The position numbers and the translations under genes were made by a program. Below are positions 1-9,810 of a stretch of 64,000 bases of DNA, piece after piece. Each line of letters begins with the position of its first letter. Position 1 is the stretch's first letter. Location: contig NZ_CP044990.1 of the NCBI RefSeq assembly GCF_009017495.1, forward strand, positions 329,001 through 393,000, written 5' to 3'. This DNA comes from Deinococcus sp. AJ005 (GTDB lineage: Bacteria > Deinococcota > Deinococci > Deinococcales > Deinococcaceae). Under the pieces are notes generated by a model. That model did no database searches, had not been told where the DNA came from, and saw only the letters and a list, made by a program, of their open reading frames with translations.

Positions 1-1317
1 GACGTGCAGTTTCTCGAAGACGTTGCCGAAGAACTCGCCGGTCAACACGCCCCACAGGATGCTCCACAGGCCCATCGTACGGAGAACGACGCCCACCCGT
101 TTGAGGGTGGCCGGATCGAGGGTGATGCCCAGCAGGCCCACGGGCAGGCTGACGCCGCGTGCGGCCCGCGCCAGTCCCCACAGCGCCACGGCCAAGTACA
201 GCAGCCCGAACCCGATGTCCGCAACGATGAAGCCGAAGAACAGCGGGAAGAACCACGCCACCACCCACGAGGGGTCAAAGGTGCCGTACTTGGGCGGATC
301 GCTGATGTTCAGCATGAATTCGAAGTTCTCGGTGTAGCTGCCATTCTTGAGCTGCACTGGGATGGCCCCGGAATCGCCGTGTTCATCGACGGGATGCAGT
401 TCCATCATGGCGCTGGCCTTGTATGGCTCCAGCGCACCCTGAAGGGCGGGCACCCGGTCTGTGGGCACGAAGCCCTGCAACACGAAACCGTACTTGCCAC
501 GGGCGGTCTGCGCGCGGGCGTCGTCGATGCCCACCCGGTCCGCCAGTGCGTCCCGGATGGGAAACAGCGTCGCCGCGTGCTGCGAGGCCAGCGCGCTCTT
601 CTCGGCGCGCACCCGCTCCAGCTCCTGCGGGTTGCTCTTGAGAATGGCGCTGAAGGCCGTGGCGACCTCAGACAGTGGCAGGCGCTCGAAGCGGCCCGGC
701 AACCTCAGTTCGCCCAGACGGGCCTTGCCCAGCGCGGCGCGGGCGCGGTCACGGTCTGCCCGCAGCACCGCCACCACGACAGCCGTACTCTGCTGCCCGG
801 TGCGCTCTGCACCGATGGCGAAGCGGTCTCCCAGTTCACCCTTGAGGGCGTCCTGCGCGGCTGCCAGTTCCTCCGACTTTTCAACGGTCAGGGGAATCAG
901 CGTGACGCGGGTGCTGCGGTCCAGCGTTCCCGCCGCACGCGACAGCGCCGTGACCGTATCGCCGTAGGTGCGGGCGGTGTCCAGCTCGGTCCGCAGTTCC
1001 GTCTCGCGCTCCATCAGGGCGGAGGCGGGTTTTGCGGCGGCTTCCACCAGCGCTGACCACTGACCTTCGTCGGGCAGGGCGGCGGCGCGGTCAGGCCGCA
1101 GAGCCTCCAGCTCGCCCAGCGTGCTTTCGCTGCGGGCCAGCAGGCGTTCGGCGTCGCGGCGCTGTTCGGCAGCCGCTCCTGCCAGGGGACCGCTCTGAAA
1201 GCCCTGCGCTTCCAGGGGAACGATGTGCAGCACGCCTGCCGTTTGAAGGGCCTGCATGATCGCGCGGCTGTCGCTCTGACGGCCCGCCACCACCACCTGC
1301 TGCATCGGGTTGATCAC
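1..1317 (-). CDS. atpI: V-type ATP synthase subunit I (3' end outside window)
   Basis: This is the membrane stator subunit of the rotary V/A-type ATP synthase, which carries the proton half-channels against the c-ring and anchors the peripheral stalk. The 439 visible codons show a long soluble, partly coiled N-terminal domain (about 1-340) and then the first membrane segments (from about 350, rich in F, W, G and L), as in this family. The C-terminal membrane half lies beyond base 1. The start is taken as GTG at 1317, which overlaps the TGA of the upstream stalk gene in a GTGA junction; an in-frame ATG at 1305 is the alternative. It is translationally coupled to the gene before it and belongs to the V-ATPase operon typical of Deinococcus and Thermus. 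Confidence 0.9.
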   Translation of the reverse strand, partial: MINPMQQVVVAGRQSDSRAIMQALQTAGVLHIVPLEAQGFQSGPLAGAAAEQRRDAERLLARSESTLGELEALRPDRAAALPDEGQWSALVEAAAKPASALMERETELRTELDTARTYGDTVTALSRAAGTLDRSTRVTLIPLTVEKSEELAAAQDALKGELGDRFAIGAERTGQQSTAVVVAVLRADRDRARAALGKARLGELRLPGRFERLPLSEVATAFSAILKSNPQELERVRAEKSALASQHAATLFPIRDALADRVGIDDARAQTARGKYGFVLQGFVPTDRVPALQGALEPYKASAMMELHPVDEHGDSGAIPVQLKNGSYTENFEFMLNISDPPKYGTFDPSWVVAWFFPLFFGFIVADIGFGLLYLAVALWGLARAARGVSLPVGLLGITLDPATLKRVGVVLRTMGLWSILWGVLTGEFFGNVFEKLHV

Positions 1318-1631
1318 GGCAGAACCGCCCGCATGATCGTTTCGACGGCGTGGCCCAGCTTGTCCTCGGCGAGGTCACGGGTGGCCTGCGCCTGGGTGCG
1401 GGCGTCCGCTCCCGCCGTTTCGCGAATCTGGCCAACTTCCGCCGACAGCTTCTGCTCATGCTCCGCAGACATCTGCCTGGCCTGTGCTTCGGCCTGTTGC
1501 ATGATCTGGGCGGCCTGCGCCTCGGCGGCGGCAATCACTTGCCTGGCCTCCTCACGCGCCGCTTCGATCTGCGCGTCCAGCGCGGCTTCCCGCTGCGCCA
1601 GTTCGTTCAAGACCTTACTTGAGACGTCCAA
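1314..1631 (-). CDS. V-type ATP synthase peripheral-stalk subunit (G/H-like, NtpF family)
   Basis: A 105-residue protein that is almost entirely charged coiled coil rich in A, E, Q and R, the usual look of the V/A-ATPase peripheral-stalk subunit that pairs with subunit E. Longer in-frame starts exist upstream, but a TTG at 1631 sits nine bases after a perfect AGGAGG, so that start is chosen. The stop overlaps the start of subunit I. It is the first gene of the ATP synthase operon in this window. Its 5' leader carries a strong hairpin described separately. Identification rests on composition and gene order rather than a catalytic motif. Confidence 0.8.
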   Translation of the reverse strand: MDVSSKVLNELAQREAALDAQIEAAREEARQVIAAAEAQAAQIMQQAEAQARQMSAEHEQKLSAEVGQIRETAGADARTQAQATRDLAEDKLGHAVETIMRAVLP

Positions 1632-1683
1632 AACTCCACTCCTCCTTTTCCTGCATTCCGGCAACCTCAGACTTCATCCGCTT

Positions 1684-1719
1684 CAAAAGCCCCATCCTTT
1701 GGGGGGATGAGGTCTTTTG
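1684..1719 (-). other. Stable hairpin in the leader of the V-ATPase operon
   Basis: Outer arms CAAAAG/CTTTTG and inner arms CCTCATCC/GGATGGGG (minus strand) form a 14-bp stem with one bulged A, one G-T pair and a seven-base loop. It lies about 55 bases upstream of the TTG start of the first ATP synthase gene, in the 348-base gap after amtB (1632-1979), which otherwise holds no gene. There is no long T-run, so leader regulation or mRNA protection seems more likely than simple termination. The promoter of the operon was not located with confidence. Confidence 0.5.
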
Positions 1720-1899
1720 GGGTGAACACCAAGAATTGCGGCGGCCCGACCCTTTTGTAATAGTTGCGTCAGACTCGCCCAGCATCGTAACACAGCCTCC
1801 ACATTGGCCTGTGGGGGCAAGCGTCCCTGTTGCCGGGATTGACCACTCTGTCAGCGGGCATTGACCACTGCGGAGATTACTGCGGACCACACATTGAAA

Positions 1900-1934
1900 C
1901 AGCCAGCCACCGGGGATGCGGTCGGGGCTGGCTG
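1900..1934 (-). terminator. Possible terminator after amtB
   Basis: A perfect 9-bp inverted repeat, CAGCCAGCC and GGCTGGCTG, with a 17-base loop lies 46 bases beyond the amtB stop. On the minus strand only a short T-containing stretch follows, so it is a weak intrinsic terminator candidate. Confidence 0.35.
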
Positions 1935-1979
1935 AACGTGGAGGTTCGGGAGTTAAGAGGTGCAGTCTCGCTTAAGGAT

Positions 1980-3284
<1,305 letters not shown>

Positions 3285-3328
3285 CGATTTCACGCTCCTT
3301 GCAAGTGCTGCGGCCATACGTATGTCGG

Positions 3329-3700
<372 letters not shown>

Positions 3701-3799
3701 GGCGTGTCCTCCTGCGTGTGCAATTTGCAGCGTTCGCATCCCTGCATGCCCAGAGCTTAGGGTTATAGCTGAGGAATGTCAAAATATTTCTGGACATTT

Positions 3800-3856
3800 G
3801 GCTAGATTTAGCCGATCAAATTGCAAAAAATGGATAGATGTTTGTTAGACGTCTAA
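3800..3856. promoter_or_regulatory. Inverted repeats upstream of glnB-amtB
   Basis: The AT-rich region 100-160 bases upstream of glnB contains GGCTA-gatt-TAGCC (3800-3813) and a perfect 12-bp palindrome TTAGACGTCTAA (3845-3856). They are plausible operator sites for the nitrogen operon. No -35/-10 pair was assigned, and the regulator is unknown. Confidence 0.4.
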
Positions 3857-4023
3857 TTTGAATCGGACATATAGCCTAAAATGCGCCGACGGCCTGCTCA
3901 CGACTCCCGTCCATGCGTACTGCCAGACCTGTTGTGCCTGAAACGTTTGGCCGATCAGCACCTTGACGCCCTGCCCGCGCTGGAGTTGCTAGAGCGTCAG
4001 CGTTCTTTCATCAGCATCTGCCC

Positions 4024-4164
4024 CAGTCCAGGCGAATCATCCTGATGGTCAATCAGCGCAACGGGCGGGCCAGACGGATTTACGAACGGGCCGGATTCAC
4101 GGCCACGGCCACGCGCGAGGGCAAGACCAGGCTGCTATCGATAGAGGAGAGGCCCCGTGACCTC
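4024..4164 (+). pseudogene. Remnant of a GNAT acetyltransferase (C-terminal end)
   Basis: One frame reads MVNQRNGRARRIYERAGF, the typical ending of a GNAT N-acetyltransferase (the N-x-R-A-x-x-x-Y-x-x-x-GF motif). Upstream the frame does not read as the acetyl-CoA binding part of the fold, and downstream it continues into the antisense of the next gene. It is therefore a decayed fragment rather than a functional gene. It sits in the otherwise empty gap 3857-4182. Confidence 0.45.
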
Positions 4165-4182
4165 TCCAGCCAATTTCCCCCG

Positions 4183-4743
4183 CTACAACACCCGGCGTCG
4201 GCCCCGCAGCCGTGTCCACAACCTGTAGCCGATGAAGACCACGGCGGCCAGCAGAATCACAGCCAGAATGGGCACGAACACGGCCAGCAGCGACAGCAGC
4301 AGACTGGTGCCGTCCTCCAGGGTGCTGACCACCGGGTTCCCCAGCCCGCCCGTAGTGGCCGTGGCCACGGGGCGAACCACCGTGCGGGTGGCATGCACCC
4401 CGCCCGCCACGATCACGCCCAGCGCCAGACTCAGGGCCGGGGGTACGTCGGCCACACCCGCCTGTGCGGCAAACAGGATCGCGCCCGCCGCCGTGTTGAC
4501 CAGTCCGCCCACCAGATGCAGCACGGTGTCTATGCCCGGAATCTTGTCGCCCACGAAATCCAGCAGGCCGATCACGCCCACGGCCAGCAGCACCCAGGGA
4601 TTGCCCAGCAGGTTGAACGGCTCGTTCAGGTGCATCACGCCCATGCGGGACAGCAGGCCCACCACCAGCAGCGGCACGTAGGCATTCAGACCTGCCGCAC
4701 CTGACAGGCCCAGCGAGGACAGCAGGCCGGAGAGGAGTTCCAT
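4183..4743 (-). CDS. DUF4126 family membrane protein
   Basis: A 186-residue hydrophobic protein of the DUF4126 family, function unknown. It opens with a membrane segment containing SGAAGLNAYVPLLVVG and has about five further membrane segments, then a short basic tail. The start is ATG 4743; the frame is open further upstream but without a family-like sequence. A CACAAT hexamer five bases before the ATG suggests a leaderless transcript. It is transcribed away from the DedA gene. Confidence 0.75.
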   Translation of the reverse strand: MELLSGLLSSLGLSGAAGLNAYVPLLVVGLLSRMGVMHLNEPFNLLGNPWVLLAVGVIGLLDFVGDKIPGIDTVLHLVGGLVNTAAGAILFAAQAGVADVPPALSLALGVIVAGGVHATRTVVRPVATATTGGLGNPVVSTLEDGTSLLLSLLAVFVPILAVILLAAVVFIGYRLWTRLRGRRRVL

Positions 4744-5007
4744 AGGGCATTGTGACCTGCAAAGGCCACGAGGGGATGCTGGAAAAGCCTTAGCATTCCG
4801 GCTCCTGCTGTCCAGCGGAGGGCTTGCAATCTCCTGTCGTGGCAAGGGCAAGGCTCTCAGGACCATGGAGTTCCTGTTGGCCTTCTGGCACTGGGGAGGA
4901 AGGCGGAACGCGTCGCCCACTTACCAGCCCAACTTCATCATCCGCCGACTCCCGCCCTCTTTCGGATGACCCGCCGCTCGCCCAGATCGGATAGCCTATC
5001 GCCTTAG

Positions 5008-5607
5008 ATGTCTTCCCTGATTGACGTGATCCTGTCCGCCTCCTACCTGGGGATATTTTTTATTGTGTTTGCCGAAACTGGGTTGCTGGTGGGCTTTTTT
5101 CTGCCCGGTGACAGCCTGCTGATCGCGGCGGGGCTGCTGGCGGCGGGCGGCAAGCTGAATCTGGCGGGCGTGATGGCGGCGGTGGTGGTCGGCGCTTTTC
5201 TGGGAAACACCGCTGGCTATTTTATCGGCCAGCGTTTTGGCCCCGCCGTGTTTAGCAATCAGAACTCGCGCTTTTTTAAGCCCGAGTACGTGTCTCAGGC
5301 CCAGACTTTCTTTGTTAAATATGGGGCGTTGGCCGTAATTCTGGCCCGCTTTGTGCCCATCGTGCGGACGCTGGTGCCCACGCTGGCGGGCGTCAGCCGC
5401 ATGCCGTTTGCGTTGTACACCCTCTACAACATCATCGGCGCGGTGCTGTGGGGCGTGGGCCTGACCGCTCTGGCCTACTACCTGGGTCAGTTGATTCCCG
5501 ATCTGGACAAGTACATCCTGCTGATCGTGGCGGTGGTGCTGGTGGTCAGTGTGATTCCGATTGTGCTGAAGTTCTTGCAGGCGCGCAAGCGTGCGGTCAA
5601 ACCGTAA
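5008..5607 (+). CDS. DedA family (VTT/SNARE-associated) membrane protein
   Basis: A 199-residue DedA protein; members are linked to undecaprenyl-phosphate and phospholipid flipping and to membrane homeostasis. Family hallmarks are an early acidic membrane-re-entrant segment (FAETGLLVGFFLPGDS) and the conserved RFVPIVRTLVPTLAG stretch with its essential arginines. The C terminus ends in a basic tail. The start is ATG 5008; TAGCCT and TATCGC lie shortly upstream, so a promoter close to the start codon is likely. The lipid substrate cannot be told from the sequence. Confidence 0.85.
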   Translation: MSSLIDVILSASYLGIFFIVFAETGLLVGFFLPGDSLLIAAGLLAAGGKLNLAGVMAAVVVGAFLGNTAGYFIGQRFGPAVFSNQNSRFFKPEYVSQAQTFFVKYGALAVILARFVPIVRTLVPTLAGVSRMPFALYTLYNIIGAVLWGVGLTALAYYLGQLIPDLDKYILLIVAVVLVVSVIPIVLKFLQARKRAVKP

Positions 5608-5785
5608 GCGCAGAGGCGAGATTCTGGGAGGCTTGGCCTCCTTTTTTCTTGTCTGAAACGCGGATTTGAAGAGGGCTGGCTGCGAAGCGGACTGAGGGGT
5701 CTCTGTGGGGCTTGCCATTCACCCCAGCTCAATCTCCAGCTTTTCGCTACGGTCTTGCCTGCCCCAGCCCCTCTAGCCTGTCTCC

Positions 5786-6532
5786 ATGCCCGCCCGCCAG
5801 CCCCCGCCCAAGACAAAGCCACCCAAAAAACTGACGCTGAGCGAACAGCAACCGCCCCGTGAAGATCTGCCTGAAATCGCGCGCCGCCTCTCCGAGGAAT
5901 ACCTGCCTGATCCGCCGCAGCCCAGACGCTCCGCTGAGCCGCTGGACGGCCTGATCAGCACCATCCTCTCGCAGCAGAACACGGCCCCGATCACCCGGCG
6001 GCAGTTTCAGGGTCTCAAAACCGCCTACCCGCGCTGGGAGGGGGCGCTGGCTGATGGCCCGGACGGCATTGAAGCGGTGCTGAAGGCGGCGGGCGGCGGC
6101 CTCTCGCGGGTCAAGGCCGGGTACATCTACTCGCTGCTGGCGGAACTGGATGAAACGCGTCCGGTCCTCTCACTCAAGGAAACGCGTGATCTGGACGACA
6201 AGGCGGCTCGTGAACTGCTGGAAAGCCTGCCCGGCGTGGGGATGAAAACCGCCAGTTGCGTGCTGCTGTTTGATCTGGCGCGGCCCGCCATGCCGGTGGA
6301 CACGCACATTCACCGCATCGCGCGGCGGCTGGAGCTGGTGCCGGAAGCCTGGAACGCGGTCAAGGTGGAGCGCTGGTTTGATGAGGTGCTGCCGCGCGAG
6401 TGGGCGGCCCGCTACACCTTCCACGTCTCGGCCATTCGCCACGGACGCCAGACCTGCCGCGCCCGCAATCCGGCGTGCGGTGCGTGCGTGCTGCGTGACC
6501 TGTGCCCGTCGGCGGCTATCCTGGGCCGATGA
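5786..6532 (+). CDS. nth: Endonuclease III-like DNA glycosylase/AP lyase
   Basis: A 248-residue base-excision repair enzyme that removes oxidised pyrimidines. The helix-hairpin-helix is LPGVGMKTA with the catalytic Lys at about 154; the catalytic Asp is in PVDTH (about 172). Four cysteines (224, 231, 234, 240) give the C-x6-C-x2-C-x5-C [4Fe-4S] cluster of the family. The proline/lysine-rich N-terminal tail (about 1-30) is extra. TAGCCT lies six bases before ATG 5786, so it is likely leaderless. Its TGA overlaps the ATG of the next gene (ATGA), starting a four-gene run. Deinococcus is known to carry several Nth-type proteins, so the paralogue is not resolved. Confidence 0.9.
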   Translation: MPARQPPPKTKPPKKLTLSEQQPPREDLPEIARRLSEEYLPDPPQPRRSAEPLDGLISTILSQQNTAPITRRQFQGLKTAYPRWEGALADGPDGIEAVLKAAGGGLSRVKAGYIYSLLAELDETRPVLSLKETRDLDDKAARELLESLPGVGMKTASCVLLFDLARPAMPVDTHIHRIARRLELVPEAWNAVKVERWFDEVLPREWAARYTFHVSAIRHGRQTCRARNPACGACVLRDLCPSAAILGR

Positions 6533-7575
6533 CTGTTCCCGAATTGACCCATGAATTAGAGGTGGCCTCCAGACTGGCGCGCGAGGCCGGAGCGCTGCTG
6601 CTGCATCACCGCGCCGTGGGCTTCAGCGTGGAACACAAGACGAGTCTGGAAGACCCAGTGACGGCGGCAGACCGCGAGGCGTCCGCACTGATCGTGTCCG
6701 GGCTGGCCGAGGCATTCCCCGCAGACGGCCTGATGAGCGAGGAAGAAACCGACAGCGCCGCCCGCCTGTCGTGTGAACGGGTCTGGATCATTGACCCGAT
6801 TGATGGCACCAGCGAATTTATCAAGGGGACGGCGGATTACTGCGTCAGTATCGGCCTTGCAATCGGGGATAACGCTGCGCTAGGGGTGGTCTACGCGCCA
6901 ACCACCGACGAGCTGTTCGCGGGTGTCGTCGGTCAGGGTGTCTGGAAGAATGGGCAGGCGGTTCAGCGTGCGCCGCGTTCGGACAACTGGCGCATTGCCG
7001 TCTCGGACACCGAATTCGGGCGTGAGCTGAACCGTCATGATCTGCCAGGAATGCTCCCCAGCGGCAGCATCGCGCTGAAGCTGGCCCGCCTGAGCGCCGA
7101 CGAGGCTGACGTTACTTTCACCATGTCGCCGCGCAGCGAATGGGACATTGCCGCCGGGGACGCGCTGTTGCAGGCGGCGGGCGGGAAGCTGCGCCGCCGG
7201 GATGGGGGAGAGGTTCTGTACAACCAACCGCAGCCGCATCTGGAGCAGGGATTGCTCGCCGGACTGCCGGACGCCGTGAACTGGCTGGAGGGCGAGTTGT
7301 CGCGCCGCCGTCTGCCCACCGCGCACCTGGGCATGAAAGCGTCGGCCCCCGCCTGGAAGTACCTGAAAACAAGCGATCAGGAGGTGCTGAGCGGTCATTC
7401 CGGTGTCAACATCCGGCACGCGGGCAACGAAGTTCTGGCGTTGCTGGTGGTCAATCCCGAAACGCGCACCGTGGAACGCGCCGAGGGCGACGCCTTTCAC
7501 CTGGAACGCCTGACGCGGGATGTGGTTCGTGCGATGGGGTCACTGTCCACCACAGACGCTAAGCTCAGCCCATGA
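6529..7575 (+). CDS. Inositol monophosphatase/CysQ family phosphatase
   Basis: A 348-residue metal-dependent phosphatase of the FIG superfamily. The metal site is seen as EDPVTAADREAS, SEEE and DPIDGTSEF, and the second signature as SEWDIAAGDALLQAAGG. The likely substrate is 3'-phosphoadenosine 5'-phosphate (CysQ type) or an inositol phosphate; motifs alone do not decide. A C-terminal part of about 90 residues after the phosphatase domain is unusual in length. The start ATG 6529 overlaps the stop of nth and has TATCCT six bases upstream, so it could be both coupled and transcribed as a leaderless message. An earlier in-frame start inside nth is less likely. Confidence 0.8.
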   Translation: MTVPELTHELEVASRLAREAGALLLHHRAVGFSVEHKTSLEDPVTAADREASALIVSGLAEAFPADGLMSEEETDSAARLSCERVWIIDPIDGTSEFIKGTADYCVSIGLAIGDNAALGVVYAPTTDELFAGVVGQGVWKNGQAVQRAPRSDNWRIAVSDTEFGRELNRHDLPGMLPSGSIALKLARLSADEADVTFTMSPRSEWDIAAGDALLQAAGGKLRRRDGGEVLYNQPQPHLEQGLLAGLPDAVNWLEGELSRRRLPTAHLGMKASAPAWKYLKTSDQEVLSGHSGVNIRHAGNEVLALLVVNPETRTVERAEGDAFHLERLTRDVVRAMGSLSTTDAKLSP

Positions 7576-8186
7576 TCAACTCCCCCGCCTCTCCAGACCT
7601 CCCGGCAGCGGGTGGGGCATGGGGGCGCGTAAGTCTCAAACCCATGTTGGAGCTGAGCGGCGGCGAATGGCACATCCTGCACGGCTTTTTCAAGGACCGT
7701 GAGCTGGCCGACTGGAATGACGCCAAGCCGATCAAGCTGCCCGAATGGCTGTTCCGCAAGGTCATGCAGGACGAGGAACGCGGCGGCGAGCGCGTGGGCT
7801 TCGGTGTGCTGGACGAACGCGGCGCACTGATCGGCAGCGCCGAATTGTATGACCTGCGGCCCTCGCCGCCGCTGACGCCCGCCACTGGAACGCTGGGCGT
7901 GATGATCGGTTTTCCCGCGCTGTGGGGTCAGGGCTACGGGCGCGAGGCGGTGCTGGCGCTGCTGGACTGGTCCTTCTCGGGCCGCGAGATCGCACTGAGG
8001 CGTGTGCGGCTGACTACTTTCGCCCACAACCGCCGTGCCCAGCGGGCCTTTCTCGCCTGCGGTTTCCGCGAGGTGGGCCGTACGCCGCAGGCGGGCCGCA
8101 CCGACGTGCATATGGAAATTACCCGTGAAGAATGGCAGGCCCAGCATCCGTCAGCCCAACATCTGCCAGAGGGTGCGCCACAATAG
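7572..8186 (+). CDS. GNAT family N-acetyltransferase (RimJ/RimL type)
   Basis: A 204-residue acetyltransferase with the acetyl-CoA pyrophosphate loop around WGQGYGREAVLALLDW and the closing motif NRRAQRAFLACGFREVG. The acceptor is unknown; this subtype acetylates N-terminal or side-chain amines. ATG 7572 overlaps the previous stop (ATGA) and has TAAGCT six bases upstream. A second in-frame ATG near 7644 would remove an unstructured N-terminal tail of 24 residues and is a realistic alternative start. Confidence 0.8.
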   Translation: MINSPASPDLPAAGGAWGRVSLKPMLELSGGEWHILHGFFKDRELADWNDAKPIKLPEWLFRKVMQDEERGGERVGFGVLDERGALIGSAELYDLRPSPPLTPATGTLGVMIGFPALWGQGYGREAVLALLDWSFSGREIALRRVRLTTFAHNRRAQRAFLACGFREVGRTPQAGRTDVHMEITREEWQAQHPSAQHLPEGAPQ

Positions 8187-8190
8187 ACCC

Positions 8191-9114
8191 ATGCGTGTCC
8201 TGCTGCCCGATCTGCCCGAATTCCACGCCCTCTCCGGCCACGATGAACACGGCGTTCCCGGCGTGGAATTCGCCTTTTATTCGCAGGACCACGTTCCCGG
8301 CGAGGCAGCCGAGGGCGTGGTGCTGTGGCTGGCGCGTGGCGAGACCCGCGAGAAGTTGCTGAGGACGCCGGGCCTGAAATGGGTGCTGACCCTGACCGCT
8401 GGGATTGACCACGTTCAGCCGCATCTGCCGCCCGGCGTGGCCCTGTACAACGCCAACCGCCTGCATGACCGTGCCGTGGCCGTGCATGTCGCGGCGCTGA
8501 TGCTCTCGGCCATGCGCGGCCTGCACCATTTCCGCGACGCCCAGCACGAGGGGCGGTGGAGTTCGGCCCGAAACCCGAACGATTCCGGCCTGCACACGCT
8601 GGACGGGCAGAAGGTAGCGATCTGGGGCTACGGCCACATCGGTCACCTGCTGGAAGGGCTGCTGACGCCGTTTGGGGCAGAGGTCAGCGGTATTCGCAGT
8701 ACTACCCCGGACCTCCAGCGCGATGGGCTGCTGTCCCGTGCCGACTGGGTGGTGTTGCTGCTGCCCAGCACGTCAGATACACGCGGCATCGTGAACGCCG
8801 AACTGCTGGGCAGGCTCAAGCCGGGGGCATGGCTGGCCAACGCCGGACGCGGCAACCTGATCGTCACCGATGACCTGCTGGCCGCCCTGGATTCCGGTCA
8901 TCTGGGAGGTGTGGCGCTGGACGTGACCGATCCCGAACCGCTGCCGGAAGGGCATCCTCTGTGGGCACAGAAAAACGTGATCATCACGCCGCATATCGCC
9001 AGCACCACCACCGATCTGGTGGCGCGTGGGGCCAGTCTGACCCGTGATTTCCTGCTGACCATGCACCAGGGCCAGGAACCCGAAGGCCGCGTGCTGGACG
9101 GGCAGAAGTATTGA
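8191..9114 (+). CDS. D-2-hydroxyacid dehydrogenase (NAD(P)-binding)
   Basis: A 307-residue oxidoreductase that interconverts 2-oxoacids and D-2-hydroxyacids. The Rossmann motif is WGYGHIGHLLEG (about 150-160). The catalytic Arg is in NAGRGNLI, the Glu in DPEPLPEGHPLW, and the His in ITPHIAS. The N-terminal substrate domain is short, as in the glyoxylate/hydroxypyruvate reductase GhrA-like branch. ATG 8191 has CACAAT six bases upstream, suggesting a leaderless start, and follows the GNAT gene by four bases. Substrate is not known. Confidence 0.85.
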   Translation: MRVLLPDLPEFHALSGHDEHGVPGVEFAFYSQDHVPGEAAEGVVLWLARGETREKLLRTPGLKWVLTLTAGIDHVQPHLPPGVALYNANRLHDRAVAVHVAALMLSAMRGLHHFRDAQHEGRWSSARNPNDSGLHTLDGQKVAIWGYGHIGHLLEGLLTPFGAEVSGIRSTTPDLQRDGLLSRADWVVLLLPSTSDTRGIVNAELLGRLKPGAWLANAGRGNLIVTDDLLAALDSGHLGGVALDVTDPEPLPEGHPLWAQKNVIITPHIASTTTDLVARGASLTRDFLLTMHQGQEPEGRVLDGQKY

Positions 9115-9123
9115 ACTGGGCAT

Positions 9124-9156
9124 AAAAAATCCCCTCTTGTACAAGTTGAGAGGGGA
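9124..9156 (-). terminator. Intrinsic terminator of the M50 protease gene
   Basis: The 8-bp stem TCCCCTCT/AGAGGGGA (9130-9137 and 9149-9156) is followed on the minus strand by TTTTTT. It lies just beyond the M50 protease stop and between convergent genes. Confidence 0.8.
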
Positions 9157-9177
9157 AACAGTCCAATTCAGCTTCGG

Positions 9178-9789
9178 CTAAATCCCCACCACCGTCAGCA
9201 CCCAGTTCTGCACCGTGCGGATGAACTGGCTCAGGGGTTCGCGGGCCAGAAAAATGAAGCCGAAGACGAGGATAAGGCTGTAGGGCAGGGCCTCAAACTG
9301 CGACAGGCTGCGCCCCAGCGACGGCACCAGCGCGCCCAGAATCCGGCTGCCGTCCAGCAGCGGAATGGGAATCAGGTTAAAGACTGCCAGCACCACATTG
9401 ATGCCCAGCACGGTCAGCAAGATGGTCAGGCCGATCTGGGTGATGGGCAGGACTTTGAGCAGCACCGCGCACAGAAAGGCGATGACGAGGTTGCTGATCG
9501 GCCCGGCGGCGGCCACCCACAGCGTTCCCCAGCGGCCCAGATTGTTGGGATTGATCGGCACCGGTTTGGCGAACCCGAAGCCCGCCACCAGCAGCAGTAG
9601 CGTGCCAATCGGGTCCAGGTGGGCCAGCGGATTGAGGGTTACGCGCCCATACCGGCGCGGCGTGGGATCGCCCAGCCGATCTGCCGTGTAGGCGTGTGCG
9701 AATTCGTGGACGGCAAGAGACAGCACCAGCGCCAGCGCGATGATGATGAACGCCGTGGGGTTAGAGGTCAGCAGACTGAGAAGGCCCAT
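9178..9789 (-). CDS. Site-2 protease family (M50) membrane metalloprotease
   Basis: A 203-residue integral membrane zinc protease. HEFAH at residues 28-32 gives two zinc ligands and the catalytic Glu; the third ligand is in the segment [10 protein letters not shown]. It has about five membrane helices and no PDZ domain, placing it in the small SpoIVFB-like/uncharacterised M50 group rather than RseP. TAGAAT lies eight bases before ATG 9789, and a weak GAGAAG could act as a ribosome site. The substrate is unknown. It ends in a strong terminator, so it is probably monocistronic. Confidence 0.85.
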   Translation of the reverse strand: MGLLSLLTSNPTAFIIIALALVLSLAVHEFAHAYTADRLGDPTPRRYGRVTLNPLAHLDPIGTLLLLVAGFGFAKPVPINPNNLGRWGTLWVAAAGPISNLVIAFLCAVLLKVLPITQIGLTILLTVLGINVVLAVFNLIPIPLLDGSRILGALVPSLGRSLSQFEALPYSLILVFGFIFLAREPLSQFIRTVQNWVLTVVGI

Positions 9790-9810
9790 ATCTTCTCATT
9801 CTACGGGCCT

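Noticed and set aside
4..1056. 350-residue plus-strand frame at the window start
   Set aside because: It is antisense to V-ATPase subunit I, has low-complexity composition and no family resemblance.
1839..1870. Near-direct repeat ATTGACCACT at about 1839 and 1859
   Set aside because: Only two copies of ten bases; too short to call a repeat or binding site.
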